A DNA stretch of 33,382 bases from Lachnospiraceae bacterium (GTDB lineage: Bacteria; Bacillota; Clostridia; Lachnospirales; Lachnospiraceae): NCBI GenBank assembly GCA_024691125.1, contig JAILNV010000180.1, forward strand, positions 1 to 33,382, given 5' to 3'. This document shows positions 1 through 7,711 of the stretch, piece after piece. Positions within the stretch are counted from its first letter, which is position 1. The number at the start of each line of letters is the position of its first letter. Under the pieces are notes generated by a model. It saw only the letters and a program-made list of their open reading frames with translations, did no database searches and was not told where the DNA came from. The position numbers and the translations under genes are program-made.

Positions 1-201
1 CTGCGTCTTTCCGTCAGATGAAGTCTCCATACCTGTGCGGTCAGAAAACTCGCTCCCGCCGTCTGTCAGAATGACTTCAAAAAGATGCTTAAAAAGATCT
101 GTACCAAGCTCTGCTTCCAGAAAAGAAAAAACCCTTAGGAACTCCTCCTGTGTTTGACTGTCAAGGAGAAAGATCAGCATAAGATTAGTCCTGCGGAACG
201 T
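1..201 (-). mobile_element. IS30-family transposase, internal fragment
   Basis: The minus strand is open from the window edge to about position 201 and reads as the catalytic core of an IS30-type DDE transposase. It contains the segment TNLMLIFLL followed by TQEEFLRVF and then VILTDGGSEFSD, which carries the second catalytic Asp and the G-S-E-F signature of this family. The N-terminal helix-turn-helix part is missing, because the frame runs directly into GH127 sequence on the other strand at about 190-205. The rest of the element lies off the left edge. No terminal inverted repeat is visible at the junction, so this looks like a truncated remnant rather than a clean insertion. The family assignment rests on motif memory. 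Confidence 0.75.
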
Positions 202-1405
202 AAATGCCAATACCACGATACCCAAGATCCTGAGATATCTTACAGGAGCAATTGCATATAAGGAAGCAGGAGATCGGGATGAGTACTCGGATCGCCTTGA
301 AACCGCAAAAAGGTTTTATGATGCGGTTATTGAAAATCAAACCTATGCTACGGGCGGAATAGGCGATATGGAACATTTCTTTGCCGACGGTCTTCTTGAT
401 GCTTCGCGTACTCAGTGTAATGCCGAAAGCTGCTGCTGTTATAACATGATGAAGCTCTCCGGGTTGCTGTTCATGATGACCGGAGAGACAAAATATATTG
501 AATATACAGAAAAGACGCTTTGGAATGCCAGGCTGGGGTCGATCGGACCTGAGGGCGGTTATACATATTTCAATCCTATGGGAACCGGTTATTACAGGCT
601 TTATTCTCCGGCCAAACCCGAAGACAATCCATTCTGGTGCTGCGTAGGAACGGGCATGGAAGATTTTGCATCATTTGCCGATAAGATCTGTTATGTCGAA
701 GACCGTACACTTATCATCACACAATGGATCTCATCGGATATGACCCTGGGTGATGAACGATATGAACTAAGGGCAGATCATAAAAAAGGGAAATTATCAT
801 TATCCGGCACGGGAGGAAATGTTAAACTGCGTATTCCCGCGTGGATCAAAAACAGGGATAGGATCCTTCCCGAAAAATCAGATTATCTGGATATATCTTT
901 TGAAAAAGACAGAACATTTGAGCTTGACTTTGATATGGAGATAAGTCTTTTGTCTCTTCCGGATGAACCGGCTGCAAAAGGTTTTTCATACGGGCCGTTT
1001 GTATTATGCGTTCCTCTTGGTAAAGATAAATGGGGCATTACCGAAAATGCCGGAATAGAAGTTTCAGCACCTGCGTGGAAGGTTGTATTCGGAGAATCAT
1101 ATAAAGGCAGCATTACGTATGGAAAGACAACGCGAAAGGTATTGGACAGCGAATACCTGACACTGCCAAAAGGCGAGACCATTGAATCGTTTTCGAAAGG
1201 CTTTCGTAAGTATATCATTGTAAAAGACGATAGTCTGTACTTATCCGGCCTATCGGACTGTAACGGTAACGAGCTTGAACTTCCGCTCATACCGTATTAT
1301 CTTACAGGAAACATGCGGTATGGGATTTACTGGTATTTTTCTTCACCAAACCCCGGAGCAAAAGCGTCTGTTTCTCCCGTGACATTAAATAAAAAGGATA
1401 CTTGA
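197..1405 (+). pseudogene. GH127 beta-L-arabinofuranosidase, C-terminal remnant
   Basis: The plus frame from about 197 reads NANTTIPK, then YATGG, then EHFF, which are the conserved stretches of GH127 (DUF1680) enzymes that release arabinofuranose from plant glycans. The metal and nucleophile residues are present. A Glu-Ser-Cys lies at codons encoded around 425-433 and a Cys-Cys pair (FWCCVGTGMEDF) around 638-643, matching the Glu/Cys/Cys/Cys centre known for the family. The upstream third of the enzyme is absent. The frame is closed by a TGA at 155, and upstream sequence is IS30 transposase on the other strand. The first in-frame ATG (368) lies inside the conserved core, so a functional start is unlikely. 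The remaining 3' part shows no internal stop. Confidence 0.8.
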
Positions 1406-1537
1406 TACGATAAATGAAAAAATCATTAACAGAAAATATCCCAATATGGGATGTTTCAGATGTTTATATGAAAAGAATTCATGGCACGGTCTGATGAAAA
1501 AATAAGAAAAGCATTATGAAAATAGACAGAAAGTAAG

Positions 1538-1560
1538 AAAGCACCGCAAAACGGTGCTTT
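1538..1560. terminator. Bidirectional rho-independent terminator
   Basis: The arm AAAGCACCG (1538-1546) pairs perfectly with CGGTGCTTT (1552-1560) around a 5-base loop. It lies between the convergent GH127 remnant and hsp20. The flanks are T-rich on the minus strand (TTTCTTACTTT) and moderately so on the plus strand. Confidence 0.8.
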
Positions 1561-1585
1561 CCTATTTCAAGAGACAATATTTGTA

Positions 1586-2017
1586 TTATCCCTCTATAGC
1601 GATTGTTTTAGCTTCGGGAATTTTCTCTGCTTCTTTCTTGGGAATGCTCAGCTTAAGGACACCGTCCTCAAATTTGGCTTTGACATCTGTCTCAGTCAGA
1701 GCATCGCCGACATAGAAACTTCGCTGCATAGAACCGGCATACCTTTCCTGACGGATGATCCTGCCCTTAATATTCTTTTTATCCTTGTCAAGGCTCTTTG
1801 CAGCATTTACTGACAGATAACCATTCTCAAGCGACAGCTTGATATCTTCCTTCTTGAATCCCGGAAGGTCGATGTCCAGTTCGTAGCCTTCGTCATGCTC
1901 GTGCACATCAGTCTTCATGACATTTGCTGCATGCCGACCGTAGAGCTTGCGCTCAACGTCTCCAAAGTCCATCCAATCATCCAACAAACTTTCTCCAAAA
2001 ATACTTGGTAACAACAT
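1586..2017 (-). CDS. hsp20: Small heat shock protein, Hsp20/alpha-crystallin family
   Basis: The 143-residue protein is an ATP-independent holdase chaperone that binds unfolding cytosolic proteins. The alpha-crystallin domain spans roughly residues 35-130. It includes the conserved DLPGFKKEDIKLSLENGYL stretch and the A-x-x-x-x-G-V-L motif (AKFEDGVLKLSIP) near the end. The short N-terminal arm (LLPSIFG...DDWMDF) is typical of the IbpA/Hsp18 type in clostridia. The start is well supported by AAGGAGG about 8 bases upstream on the minus strand. Upstream lies a TTGACA/TATAAC promoter interlocked with a CIRCE operator, so HrcA repression released by heat is expected. Length and sequence look intact, in contrast to the broken genes on both sides. 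Confidence 0.95.
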   Translation of the reverse strand: MLLPSIFGESLLDDWMDFGDVERKLYGRHAANVMKTDVHEHDEGYELDIDLPGFKKEDIKLSLENGYLSVNAAKSLDKDKKNIKGRIIRQERYAGSMQRSFYVGDALTETDVKAKFEDGVLKLSIPKKEAEKIPEAKTIAIEG

Positions 2018-2127
2018 AGGTCATTCCTCCTTCTCATAGAAAATATGATAAACAATAAGTTCTGTGAGCAAGGGAAGGAGCGTTTGGATTCTGTCCGGAA
2101 TCTTCTCTGTTCCTTTGTTCTGACTTT

Positions 2128-2156
2128 GTTATAACACTGATTGTTAGCACTGTCAA
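2128..2156 (-). promoter_or_regulatory. Sigma-A type promoter of hsp20
   Basis: On the minus strand TTGACA (2151-2156) and TATAAC (2128-2133) are separated by exactly 17 bases. The start of transcription would be near 2121, leaving a leader of about 100 bases before the hsp20 ATG. The -35 box overlaps the left arm and spacer of the CIRCE operator. Confidence 0.85.
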
Positions 2157-2170
2157 TAGGTGAGTGCTAA
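2144..2170. promoter_or_regulatory. CIRCE operator (HrcA binding site)
   Basis: TTAGCACTG, a 9-base spacer, then GAGTGCTAA matches the CIRCE consensus TTAGCACTC-N9-GAGTGCTAA with one difference, at the last base of the left arm. CIRCE is the binding site of the HrcA repressor of class I heat-shock genes. Its overlap with the -35 hexamer of the hsp20 promoter indicates direct promoter occlusion. Confidence 0.92.
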
Positions 2171-2415
2171 CAAATTTGTGAAACTTTTGTGAAAGCTCCA
2201 TATCACATTCCAAGAGAAGTGCTATCGACAGATTATAAATGTATTGTTATATCTATTTTGTTTTATAATATGAACGTATATCCGCTTATAGGATGAGTGT
2301 GGCATCTGTCATTTTAACCAAGACTTCACTACAGACTGTCGGAAGTTAATGTGTACAGGTAACAAAGATGAACGAAGTATGGAGAGTAATTCCGAAATAA
2401 CCGAGGAAATCATTT
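2171..2415. other. Intergenic region upstream of the MATE remnant
   Basis: No gene is seen here. A TATAAT at 2264-2269 could be the -10 box of a plus-strand promoter for the MATE gene. No good -35 lies at 16-18 bases; the best candidate, TTGTTA at 2244-2249, is only 14 bases away. A GAGGAA ribosome binding site precedes the ATG at 2416. Confidence 0.35.
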
Positions 2416-2917
2416 ATGAATACAGCTTTTATTACAAAGCCGAAAGCAATATGATAAAAAAGGATATATCAGATACATGATCCCTACTGTTGTTGGCCTT
2501 GCTTTCGGTCAGTTTGCTCCTCTTGTGGATTCCCTGTGCATTTCAAAAATACTTGAAGAAGATGCTCTATCCGCCATGAGCACGGTAAACCCGGTGTACT
2601 ATCTTTTCAATATAGTTGCCGTTCTTGGTGGCATTGGGGGAGGTATCGGTATTGCCAAGTCAATGGGTACCGGCAATAAATATCAGGGAGGCCGTATTTT
2701 TACAAAGGTCATGATTTTTTTAACTGCAGCCACTGCCGTACTGAGCGTACTATGTCTGATTTTTATCGATCCGCTTCTTAAAATTCTGTGTGCGACGGAA
2801 AGAAACTACGGTTACGCACGTGATTATCTGGCGGTCCTTCTCATGGGAATGGTCTTCTATGTCTTAAATAATGCACTTGTTTACATACTTATGGACGATA
2901 ACGATGCCGATCCAAAG
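2416..2917 (+). pseudogene. MATE-family efflux transporter, N-terminal fragment with frameshift
   Basis: MATE proteins are cation-coupled multidrug or metabolite exporters with 12 membrane helices of about 450 residues. Here only the first 160 or so residues remain. The likely start is the ATG at 2416, 7 bases after GAGGAA. Its frame ends at TGA 2452-2454, but dropping one A from the AAA of CCGAAAGC joins it smoothly to the next frame (TKPK then QYDKKGYIRYMIPTVVG). Helices follow, with a glycine-rich loop (GGIGGGIG) and the segment ending in DDNDADPK, a position usual for the loop after helix 4. At about 2918 the sequence switches without a stop to a reductase domain. The gene is therefore both frameshifted and truncated. 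Confidence 0.7.
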
Positions 2918-4095
2918 AACACGGTAAAAGCGGATCGGATAGGAAGCCTCAGCCACAACACCAATGAATATCTTGATGAGCTGAAGAGGGAACCGCTCGG
3001 AAATGTACTGCTTACAGGGGCGACCGGTTTTCTTGGCATTCATGTGCTCAGGGAACTTATTGAGAACACTGATGAAAAGGTATACTGCCTTGTACATTCA
3101 GGGAAGGTCAAAGCGGAACACAGGCTTAAAGATATGCTGTACTACTACTTTGAAACTACATATGACGAACTGTTCGGAGAACGTCTTTTTGTAGTGGAAG
3201 GTGATATAACGCATCCCGAAACATTTGATTCATTATCAGATGCGGAATACAGTACCGTTATCAACTGTGCTGCCTGTGTGAAACATTTTGCAGACATCGA
3301 ATATCTTAAATCCATCAATTATAAGGGAGTTGAGAATCTTACAGAGCTCTGCCTTAAGACAGGCTCGCGGCTCATTCATATTTCTACAGTCTCTGTGGCC
3401 GGCAGCGTTGAAGAAGAAAATAAGGATAAGATGGTCCTCAGGGAAGATATGCTGGATATCGGACAGGAGGTTGAGGATAATGGATATGTTTATACGAAAT
3501 ATCTTGCGGAAAAGCATGTGTTAAAGTGCATTGAGGAGAAAAATCTTGATGCGAAGATAATACGTGTGGGCAATCTTTCCAGCCGTGTCCGTGACGGTGA
3601 ATTCCAGGTGAATTTCCGGACAAATGCGTTTATGAATTCGCTGAAAGCATATGCTGTGCTTGGCTGTTTCCCGATATCCTCAATGAGTGAAAAGAAGATC
3701 TGTCTTATATTGATGAGACTGCACGTGCCATAATAGCCCTTTCAGGTACCAATAGCTGCTTTACGGTATTCCATGCCTTTAATTCCCATGCTGTGGAGAT
3801 GGGGAATCTTGTAAATTCCATGAATGAGCTGGGGATCACTGTAGAGCCGGTGAAGGATTCGGAATTTGAGCGCCGCCTGCAGGAGGGTCTTAAGAATGAT
3901 AAGATCAGCCATTATCTGTCGCCGCTTATAGAATATGATCTGTCCGGCGATACCAAATACACTGAGGTCTGTGCGGATAACTCCTTTACGACCAACGTTC
4001 TGTATGCTCTGGGCTTTGGCTGGACGATCACAGACCGGAAGATCATCAGAAAAATGCTTGAGGCCATGCTTTCACTGGGATTCTTTGATCTGTAA
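2918..4095 (+). pseudogene. NRPS-type thioester reductase domain, fragment with frameshift
   Basis: This resembles the C-terminal NAD(P)-binding reductase (NAD_binding_4, thioester reductase) of NRPS-like or carboxylic-acid-reductase proteins, which releases a carrier-bound acyl chain as aldehyde or alcohol. The Rossmann motif LLTGATGFLG is encoded around 3011-3040. The catalytic Y-x3-K (YVYTK) follows at about 3485-3500. Continuation through DLSYIDETARAIIALSG requires a shift at about 3690-3697; restoring one A to the AAAA run at 3690-3693 reconnects the frames exactly. The rest runs to the stop at 4095. Adenylation and carrier domains normally upstream are missing, replaced by the MATE fragment. 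An open frame from 2477 to 3733 therefore encodes a chimera that is probably not functional. Confidence 0.7.
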
Positions 4096-4290
4096 AAATG
4101 AAATGCAGGGAGTTTATGGTACTGTTCTTGAGAAAACAAACGAATATATAGTAAATGTCAATACAGACAGATTGATGAGGAATTGCTGAAAATATATGAA
4201 GAGGCAGATTGGTCTGGGTGGCTCCTTGATAAAAAGAAAGCAGGATTTGTCCGTAATGCAGGATTCTCATTTTGTATAGAAATAAGACTG
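4096..4290 (+). other. Gene-poor stretch, possible coding remnant
   Basis: No complete gene is seen. One plus frame between about 4150 and 4360 stays open (IDEELLKIYEEADWSGWLL and onward) and continues through the terminator hairpin, so it is probably a remnant or chance. I do not recognise it. Confidence 0.3.
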
Positions 4291-4338
4291 AAAAAACAAA
4301 GCACTGACGGATTTATAAGCGTCGGTGCTTTGTTTTTT
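4291..4338 (+). terminator. Strong rho-independent terminator
   Basis: The arm at 4291-4309 (ending in GCACTGACG) pairs with 4320-4338 (starting CGTCGGTGC) around a 10-base loop, with a single G-T wobble. The descending arm ends in a run of six Ts. It is an A-flanked, T-tailed hairpin that would also work on the minus strand. Confidence 0.85.
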
Positions 4339-4378
4339 GATAATCCGCTTTCAGTTAAGTAAAAGAGGAGATACATCG

Positions 4379-4422
4379 ATTGTCACGGATAATATGTTTT
4401 GATATAATATTTGTGTGACAAT
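4379..4422 (+). promoter_or_regulatory. Promoter bracketed by an inverted repeat
   Basis: TTGTCA (4380-4385) and TATAAT (4403-4408) are 17 bases apart, close to the sigma-A consensus. A perfect 8-base inverted repeat, ATTGTCAC (4379-4386) and GTGACAAT (4415-4422), encloses it. One arm covers the -35 box and the other the expected start of transcription, as expected for a repressor operator. No intact gene follows. Confidence 0.7.
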
Positions 4423-4743
4423 TCAGGTGCGGCACAGATCTTATGCGTATTCCGGGATGTTGAAACCATCAAAGCATGGCATGAAGAGCTTCTTGCAGGT
4501 TATACCGATGTGGTTAAAATAATCAGAAATGCTCCGGGAGTGGGAACACCGGTTATGAATGGATTGACAAACAGAGAGGGATTTATCATTTGCGAAATTC
4601 TTGCCGATACGAACCGGCTGCTTGCAATTGACATGGTAGAAACCAATCCGCTTCTTGATAACAGAAATATTACGGGAACTATGGCGGCTGAGCTCATTCT
4701 GACCTGCATCGGAAAGACGGATTATCAGTTATTTGGACTATAA
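4423..4743 (+). pseudogene. Arginase-family protein, C-terminal fragment
   Basis: The last 55 or so residues read APGVGTPVMNGLTNREG, then IDMVETNPLLDNRNITG and a final helix. This is the characteristic C-terminus of arginase/agmatinase ureohydrolases, which hydrolyse arginine or relatives using two Mn ions. The catalytic Asp-x-Asp that normally precedes APG is not present; the upstream residues (DVVKIIRN) do not fit the family. The N-terminal two thirds with the other metal ligands are missing. The open frame starts only at a TTG at 4411, essentially at the expected transcription start, with no ribosome binding site. I call it a remnant fused to foreign upstream sequence. Confidence 0.65.
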
Positions 4744-4747
4744 AAAA

Positions 4748-4993
4748 ATGGCAGATAATAAGATAAAGGATCCTCTTGAATGGGAAGAAGTAACTTCGAA
4801 CCATTTTATTCATACAGTCGCAGTGATCACGTGGCCATCGTGCCACGGATACATAGTGGAGATATCTGTGCGTCAGGCAGTTCATATCCTTGCATGCTGT
4901 TAAGCAGAAGGAGATGACAGAATGGCATTCGGTGTTAATGATATGAGTATACTGATAAAAGATACGACAAGCGAAGAACACGATGATATGTAA
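4748..4993 (+). pseudogene. Probable Nudix hydrolase remnant
   Basis: The start MADNKIKDPLEWEEVTS, then in another frame FYSYSRSDHVAIVPR, then in a third frame CVRQF resembles the order of the N-terminal part of ADP-ribose pyrophosphatase-type Nudix proteins (a strand with VIVPR, then CVRQF). The pieces lie in different frames and the Nudix box itself is not found. This would be a heavily eroded, internally deleted gene. The match is short and from memory, so it is uncertain. Confidence 0.35.
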
Positions 4994-5007
4994 CAGGAGC
5001 TGAACAC

Positions 5008-5142
5008 ATGAAAAAACTGCTGATCTTATTTGGAATTATTACTATTCTTACATTTCCTGTAGTTGTTTATGCGCAGAATGGTCTTTCGGATGAGGATGAC
5101 TCTTTTCCGCCTGCCGGAAAGTATAGATCAGTCGAAGAGTGA
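5008..5142 (+). pseudogene. Signal-peptide segment of amino-acid transporter, split off by a frameshift
   Basis: This 44-residue frame starts with a classical signal peptide (MKKLLILFGIITILTFPVVVYA, cleavage likely after YA). It is preceded by AGGAG at 8 bases and ends KYRSVEE at the TGA 5140-5142. Adding one base before that TG (to give CTG, Leu) continues it directly into SDKNIGVMTGSSFD of the following gene. The family normally reads this way (S-V-E-D-L-x-x-K-x-I-G-V-x-T-G-S-S). The two pieces were evidently one gene. The stop overlaps a GTG that could restart translation in the downstream frame. Confidence 0.75.
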
Positions 5143-6587
5143 GTGATAAAAACATCGGAGTTATGACAGGCAGCAGCTTTGATGCTGTCGCAAGAGATAT
5201 GCTTCCGGAGGCTAAGGAGCGCTATTACAACAGCATGGCAGATATGATAACAGCGATAAAAGCCGGCAAGATAGATGCATTTCTGGCGGATGAACCGGTA
5301 ATCCGCTATCTGATGGCGGATAATGAAGAGCTGACATTTATTCCCGAGACCTTTGTTGACTATGATTTTGCTTATGCGTTTCCGAAAAACGAAGAGGGAC
5401 AGAAGCTGTGTGATGAAATTAGTGAATATACCCGTCGAATTTCATCAGACGGAACGCTCAACCGGATTCTGGATACTTGGTTTGGAAGGGATGAAGAGAA
5501 CTGGGGAGCATCGGATTACGAGCATTTACCGGCTTCAAACGGCACACTTACGATGGCTGTAGATGCAACCACCACACCGTTTATAATGCTCTATAATGGT
5601 AAGCTCACAGGAATAGAAGTGGATATTGCGGCAGGCTTCTGCGAAGAATACGGTTACGGTCTGGAGATTAAGAATATGAGCTTTGATGCGGTTCTGCCGG
5701 CTATACAGACGGGCAAGGCCGACTTCGTAGGTGCCGGGCTGGCCATAACACCCGAGAGAGCAGAGAGTGTTCTTTTTTCCGAACCCCATTATACAGGAGG
5801 TATTGTACTGGCAGTTCTCAAGGCGGACGCAGTCACGGAAACAGAGGATGAGGACGAGGAGGCGAAGGGCTTATGGGACAGTATCAGGATAAGCTTCGAG
5901 AAAACCTTTATCCGTGAACAGAGGTGGAGGATGTTTCTGAGAGGATTACTGACAACGCTTACGATCACTCTCATATCCATTATACTTGGTTCTCTGCTTG
6001 GTTTTGGTGTATACATGCTTTGCCGAAACGGAAACCGTGTGGCAAACGGTATTACAGGAGTCTGCACCTGGCTGGTACAGGGCATGCCAACAGTCGTACT
6101 TCTTATGATCTTTTACTACATAATTTTTGGTAAGCTGGCAATCGGCGGAGTCTGGGTTGCCGTCATCTGTTTTACGCTTATCTTCGCGGCTGCCGTATTC
6201 GCGCTTCTGAAAATGGGAGTGGGTGCTGTTGATAAGGGGCAGTATGAAGCAGCCTGTGCACTTGGTTATTCCGAAACGCATACATTCTTCAGGGTTATAC
6301 TCCCGCAGGCTCTGCCGCACGTTATGCCGAGCTACAAGGGAGAGATCACGGGTCTGCTGAAGGCGACCTCGGTTGTAGGATATATTGCCGTACAGGATCT
6401 GACTAAGATGGGTGATCTTGTAAGAAGCAGGACATATGAAGCCTTCTTCCCTCTGATAGCTGTGGGTATCATATATTTTATGTTGGAAGGGCTGCTGGGC
6501 TTTATGGTTAACAGGCTTTCGCGGGTTTTGGATCCAAAACGGCGGAAGAACGAAGATATCCTGAAGGGGGTGAATGCAGATGATTAG
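5139..6587 (+). CDS. Polar amino-acid ABC transporter, substrate-binding and permease fusion
   Basis: The 482-residue frame has two SBP_bac_3-like segments (about residues 1-125 and 133-230) followed by a HisM/GlnP-type permease (about 265-470) with several membrane helices. The EAA loop that docks the ATPase is clear (EAACALGYSETHTFFRVILPQ). An acidic linker of Glu/Asp lies near residues 235-243. It would bind a polar amino acid outside the membrane and pass it to the cytoplasm. The start given is the GTG overlapping the stop of the signal-peptide frame. Without frameshift correction the product lacks an export signal, which makes the binding domains unlikely to reach the outside. It overlaps the ATPase gene by 8 bases. 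Confidence 0.8.
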   Translation: MSDKNIGVMTGSSFDAVARDMLPEAKERYYNSMADMITAIKAGKIDAFLADEPVIRYLMADNEELTFIPETFVDYDFAYAFPKNEEGQKLCDEISEYTRRISSDGTLNRILDTWFGRDEENWGASDYEHLPASNGTLTMAVDATTTPFIMLYNGKLTGIEVDIAAGFCEEYGYGLEIKNMSFDAVLPAIQTGKADFVGAGLAITPERAESVLFSEPHYTGGIVLAVLKADAVTETEDEDEEAKGLWDSIRISFEKTFIREQRWRMFLRGLLTTLTITLISIILGSLLGFGVYMLCRNGNRVANGITGVCTWLVQGMPTVVLLMIFYYIIFGKLAIGGVWVAVICFTLIFAAAVFALLKMGVGAVDKGQYEAACALGYSETHTFFRVILPQALPHVMPSYKGEITGLLKATSVVGYIAVQDLTKMGDLVRSRTYEAFFPLIAVGIIYFMLEGLLGFMVNRLSRVLDPKRRKNEDILKGVNADD

Positions 6588-7680
6588 GATTGAACACTTA
6601 AAAAAGGAGTATCCCAATATCACACCGCTTAAGGATGTAAATACAGAGATCCGTGATGGAGATGTCATCTCGGTCATAGGTCCGTCGGGAACAGGAAAGA
6701 GTACGCTGCTCCGCTGCATAAACCAGCTGGAAAAACCTACCTCCGGCAGGATATGGATGGATGATATTGAGCTTACGGCACCTGACTGTGATATTGTAAA
6801 GGTGCGCCGGAAAATGGGAATGGTATTTCAGTCATTTAACCTGTTTGGACATAAAACGGTGATAGAAAATATCATGATGGCTCCGGTTGATCTGCTCGGC
6901 CGGTCAAAGCAGGAGGCTTATGACGAAGGCATGCGTCTTCTCAGGACAGTAGGTTTGGCCCAGAAGGCATTCAACTACCCGGATGAGCTTTCGGGCGGTC
7001 AGAAGCAGCGGATAGCAATTGCCCGTACTCTTGCAATGGATCCAGATATTATCCTGCTTGACGAGCCTACAAGTGCCCTGGATCCGACTATGGTAGGCGA
7101 GGTTCAGGCTGTTATCCGCGATCTTGCAGGAACAGGCAAGACAATGATGATCGTTACGCATGAGATGTCCTTCGCAAGGGCTATCTGTAACCGCATTTTT
7201 TATATGGATGAGGGCGGTATATACGAGGATGGAACTCCTGAGCAGATTTTTGATGATCCCAGGCGGGAAAAAACAAGGCGTTTCGTTCGCAGGCTTAAGG
7301 TGCTCGAGCTTAACATCCAGAACAGGGATTATGATTTCCTGGAAATGGCAGAACTCATTTCGCAATACTGTCGTAGGAATCAGATAACGTCCAAGCTGGA
7401 GAATCGTGTCCAGCTGACCTTTGAAGAGCTGGTGGAGCAGCTTCTTCTGCGTAAGCTTGGAGCCACACGGATTCAGGTTATAATGGAATATTCAGAAAAG
7501 GAACATGATATATCAATGGTTGTCCGGTTCAACGGCCCCAAGCCGGATGGCTATCCGGATAAGGACGAACTGTCTATCATGCTGCTTAAGAGTACAATGG
7601 AAGCTTTGGAATACAGCAGAGAGGAGAATCAGGAGCTGGCGAATCAGCTGACCTTTCGGATTAAGAATGAAAAAGCCTGA
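6580..7680 (+). CDS. Amino-acid ABC transporter ATPase with GHKL-like C-terminal extension
   Basis: Residues 1-240 are a GlnQ-type ATPase with Walker A GPSGTGKST (34-42), Q-loop Gln84, signature LSGGQ (137-141), Walker B ending in Glu162 and switch His194. All are intact. It should drive the fused binding-permease protein encoded immediately upstream. GlnQ proteins are usually about 240 residues. This one has 125 more, including QLTFEELVEQLL (N-box-like), a strand pair, RFNGPKPDG and a terminal NQLTFRI. This order resembles a degenerate GHKL/RsbW-type ATP-binding fold; that is my inference. ATG 6580 is chosen because the AAGGGGGTG box lies 8 bases upstream, too close for the ATG at 6574. Confidence 0.88.
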   Translation: MIRIEHLKKEYPNITPLKDVNTEIRDGDVISVIGPSGTGKSTLLRCINQLEKPTSGRIWMDDIELTAPDCDIVKVRRKMGMVFQSFNLFGHKTVIENIMMAPVDLLGRSKQEAYDEGMRLLRTVGLAQKAFNYPDELSGGQKQRIAIARTLAMDPDIILLDEPTSALDPTMVGEVQAVIRDLAGTGKTMMIVTHEMSFARAICNRIFYMDEGGIYEDGTPEQIFDDPRREKTRRFVRRLKVLELNIQNRDYDFLEMAELISQYCRRNQITSKLENRVQLTFEELVEQLLLRKLGATRIQVIMEYSEKEHDISMVVRFNGPKPDGYPDKDELSIMLLKSTMEALEYSREENQELANQLTFRIKNEKA

Positions 7681-7711
7681 TCATAAGCAGTCGTAGAAGG
7701 ATCCGATATCA

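Noticed and set aside
1414..1494. Small open frame of 26 codons after the GH127 remnant
   Set aside because: It has no ribosome binding site or recognisable product. Another frame in the same stretch is open as well, so neither is supported.
4922..4993. Short open frame (MAFGVNDMSILIKD...) before the transporter
   Set aside because: It is only 23 codons and follows the eroded Nudix pieces. It is more likely part of that debris than a gene.
5946..6719. A 257-codon open frame on the minus strand
   Set aside because: It lies wholly opposite the permease and ATPase genes, whose motifs are unmistakable. Its own translation has no family features and no ribosome binding site.
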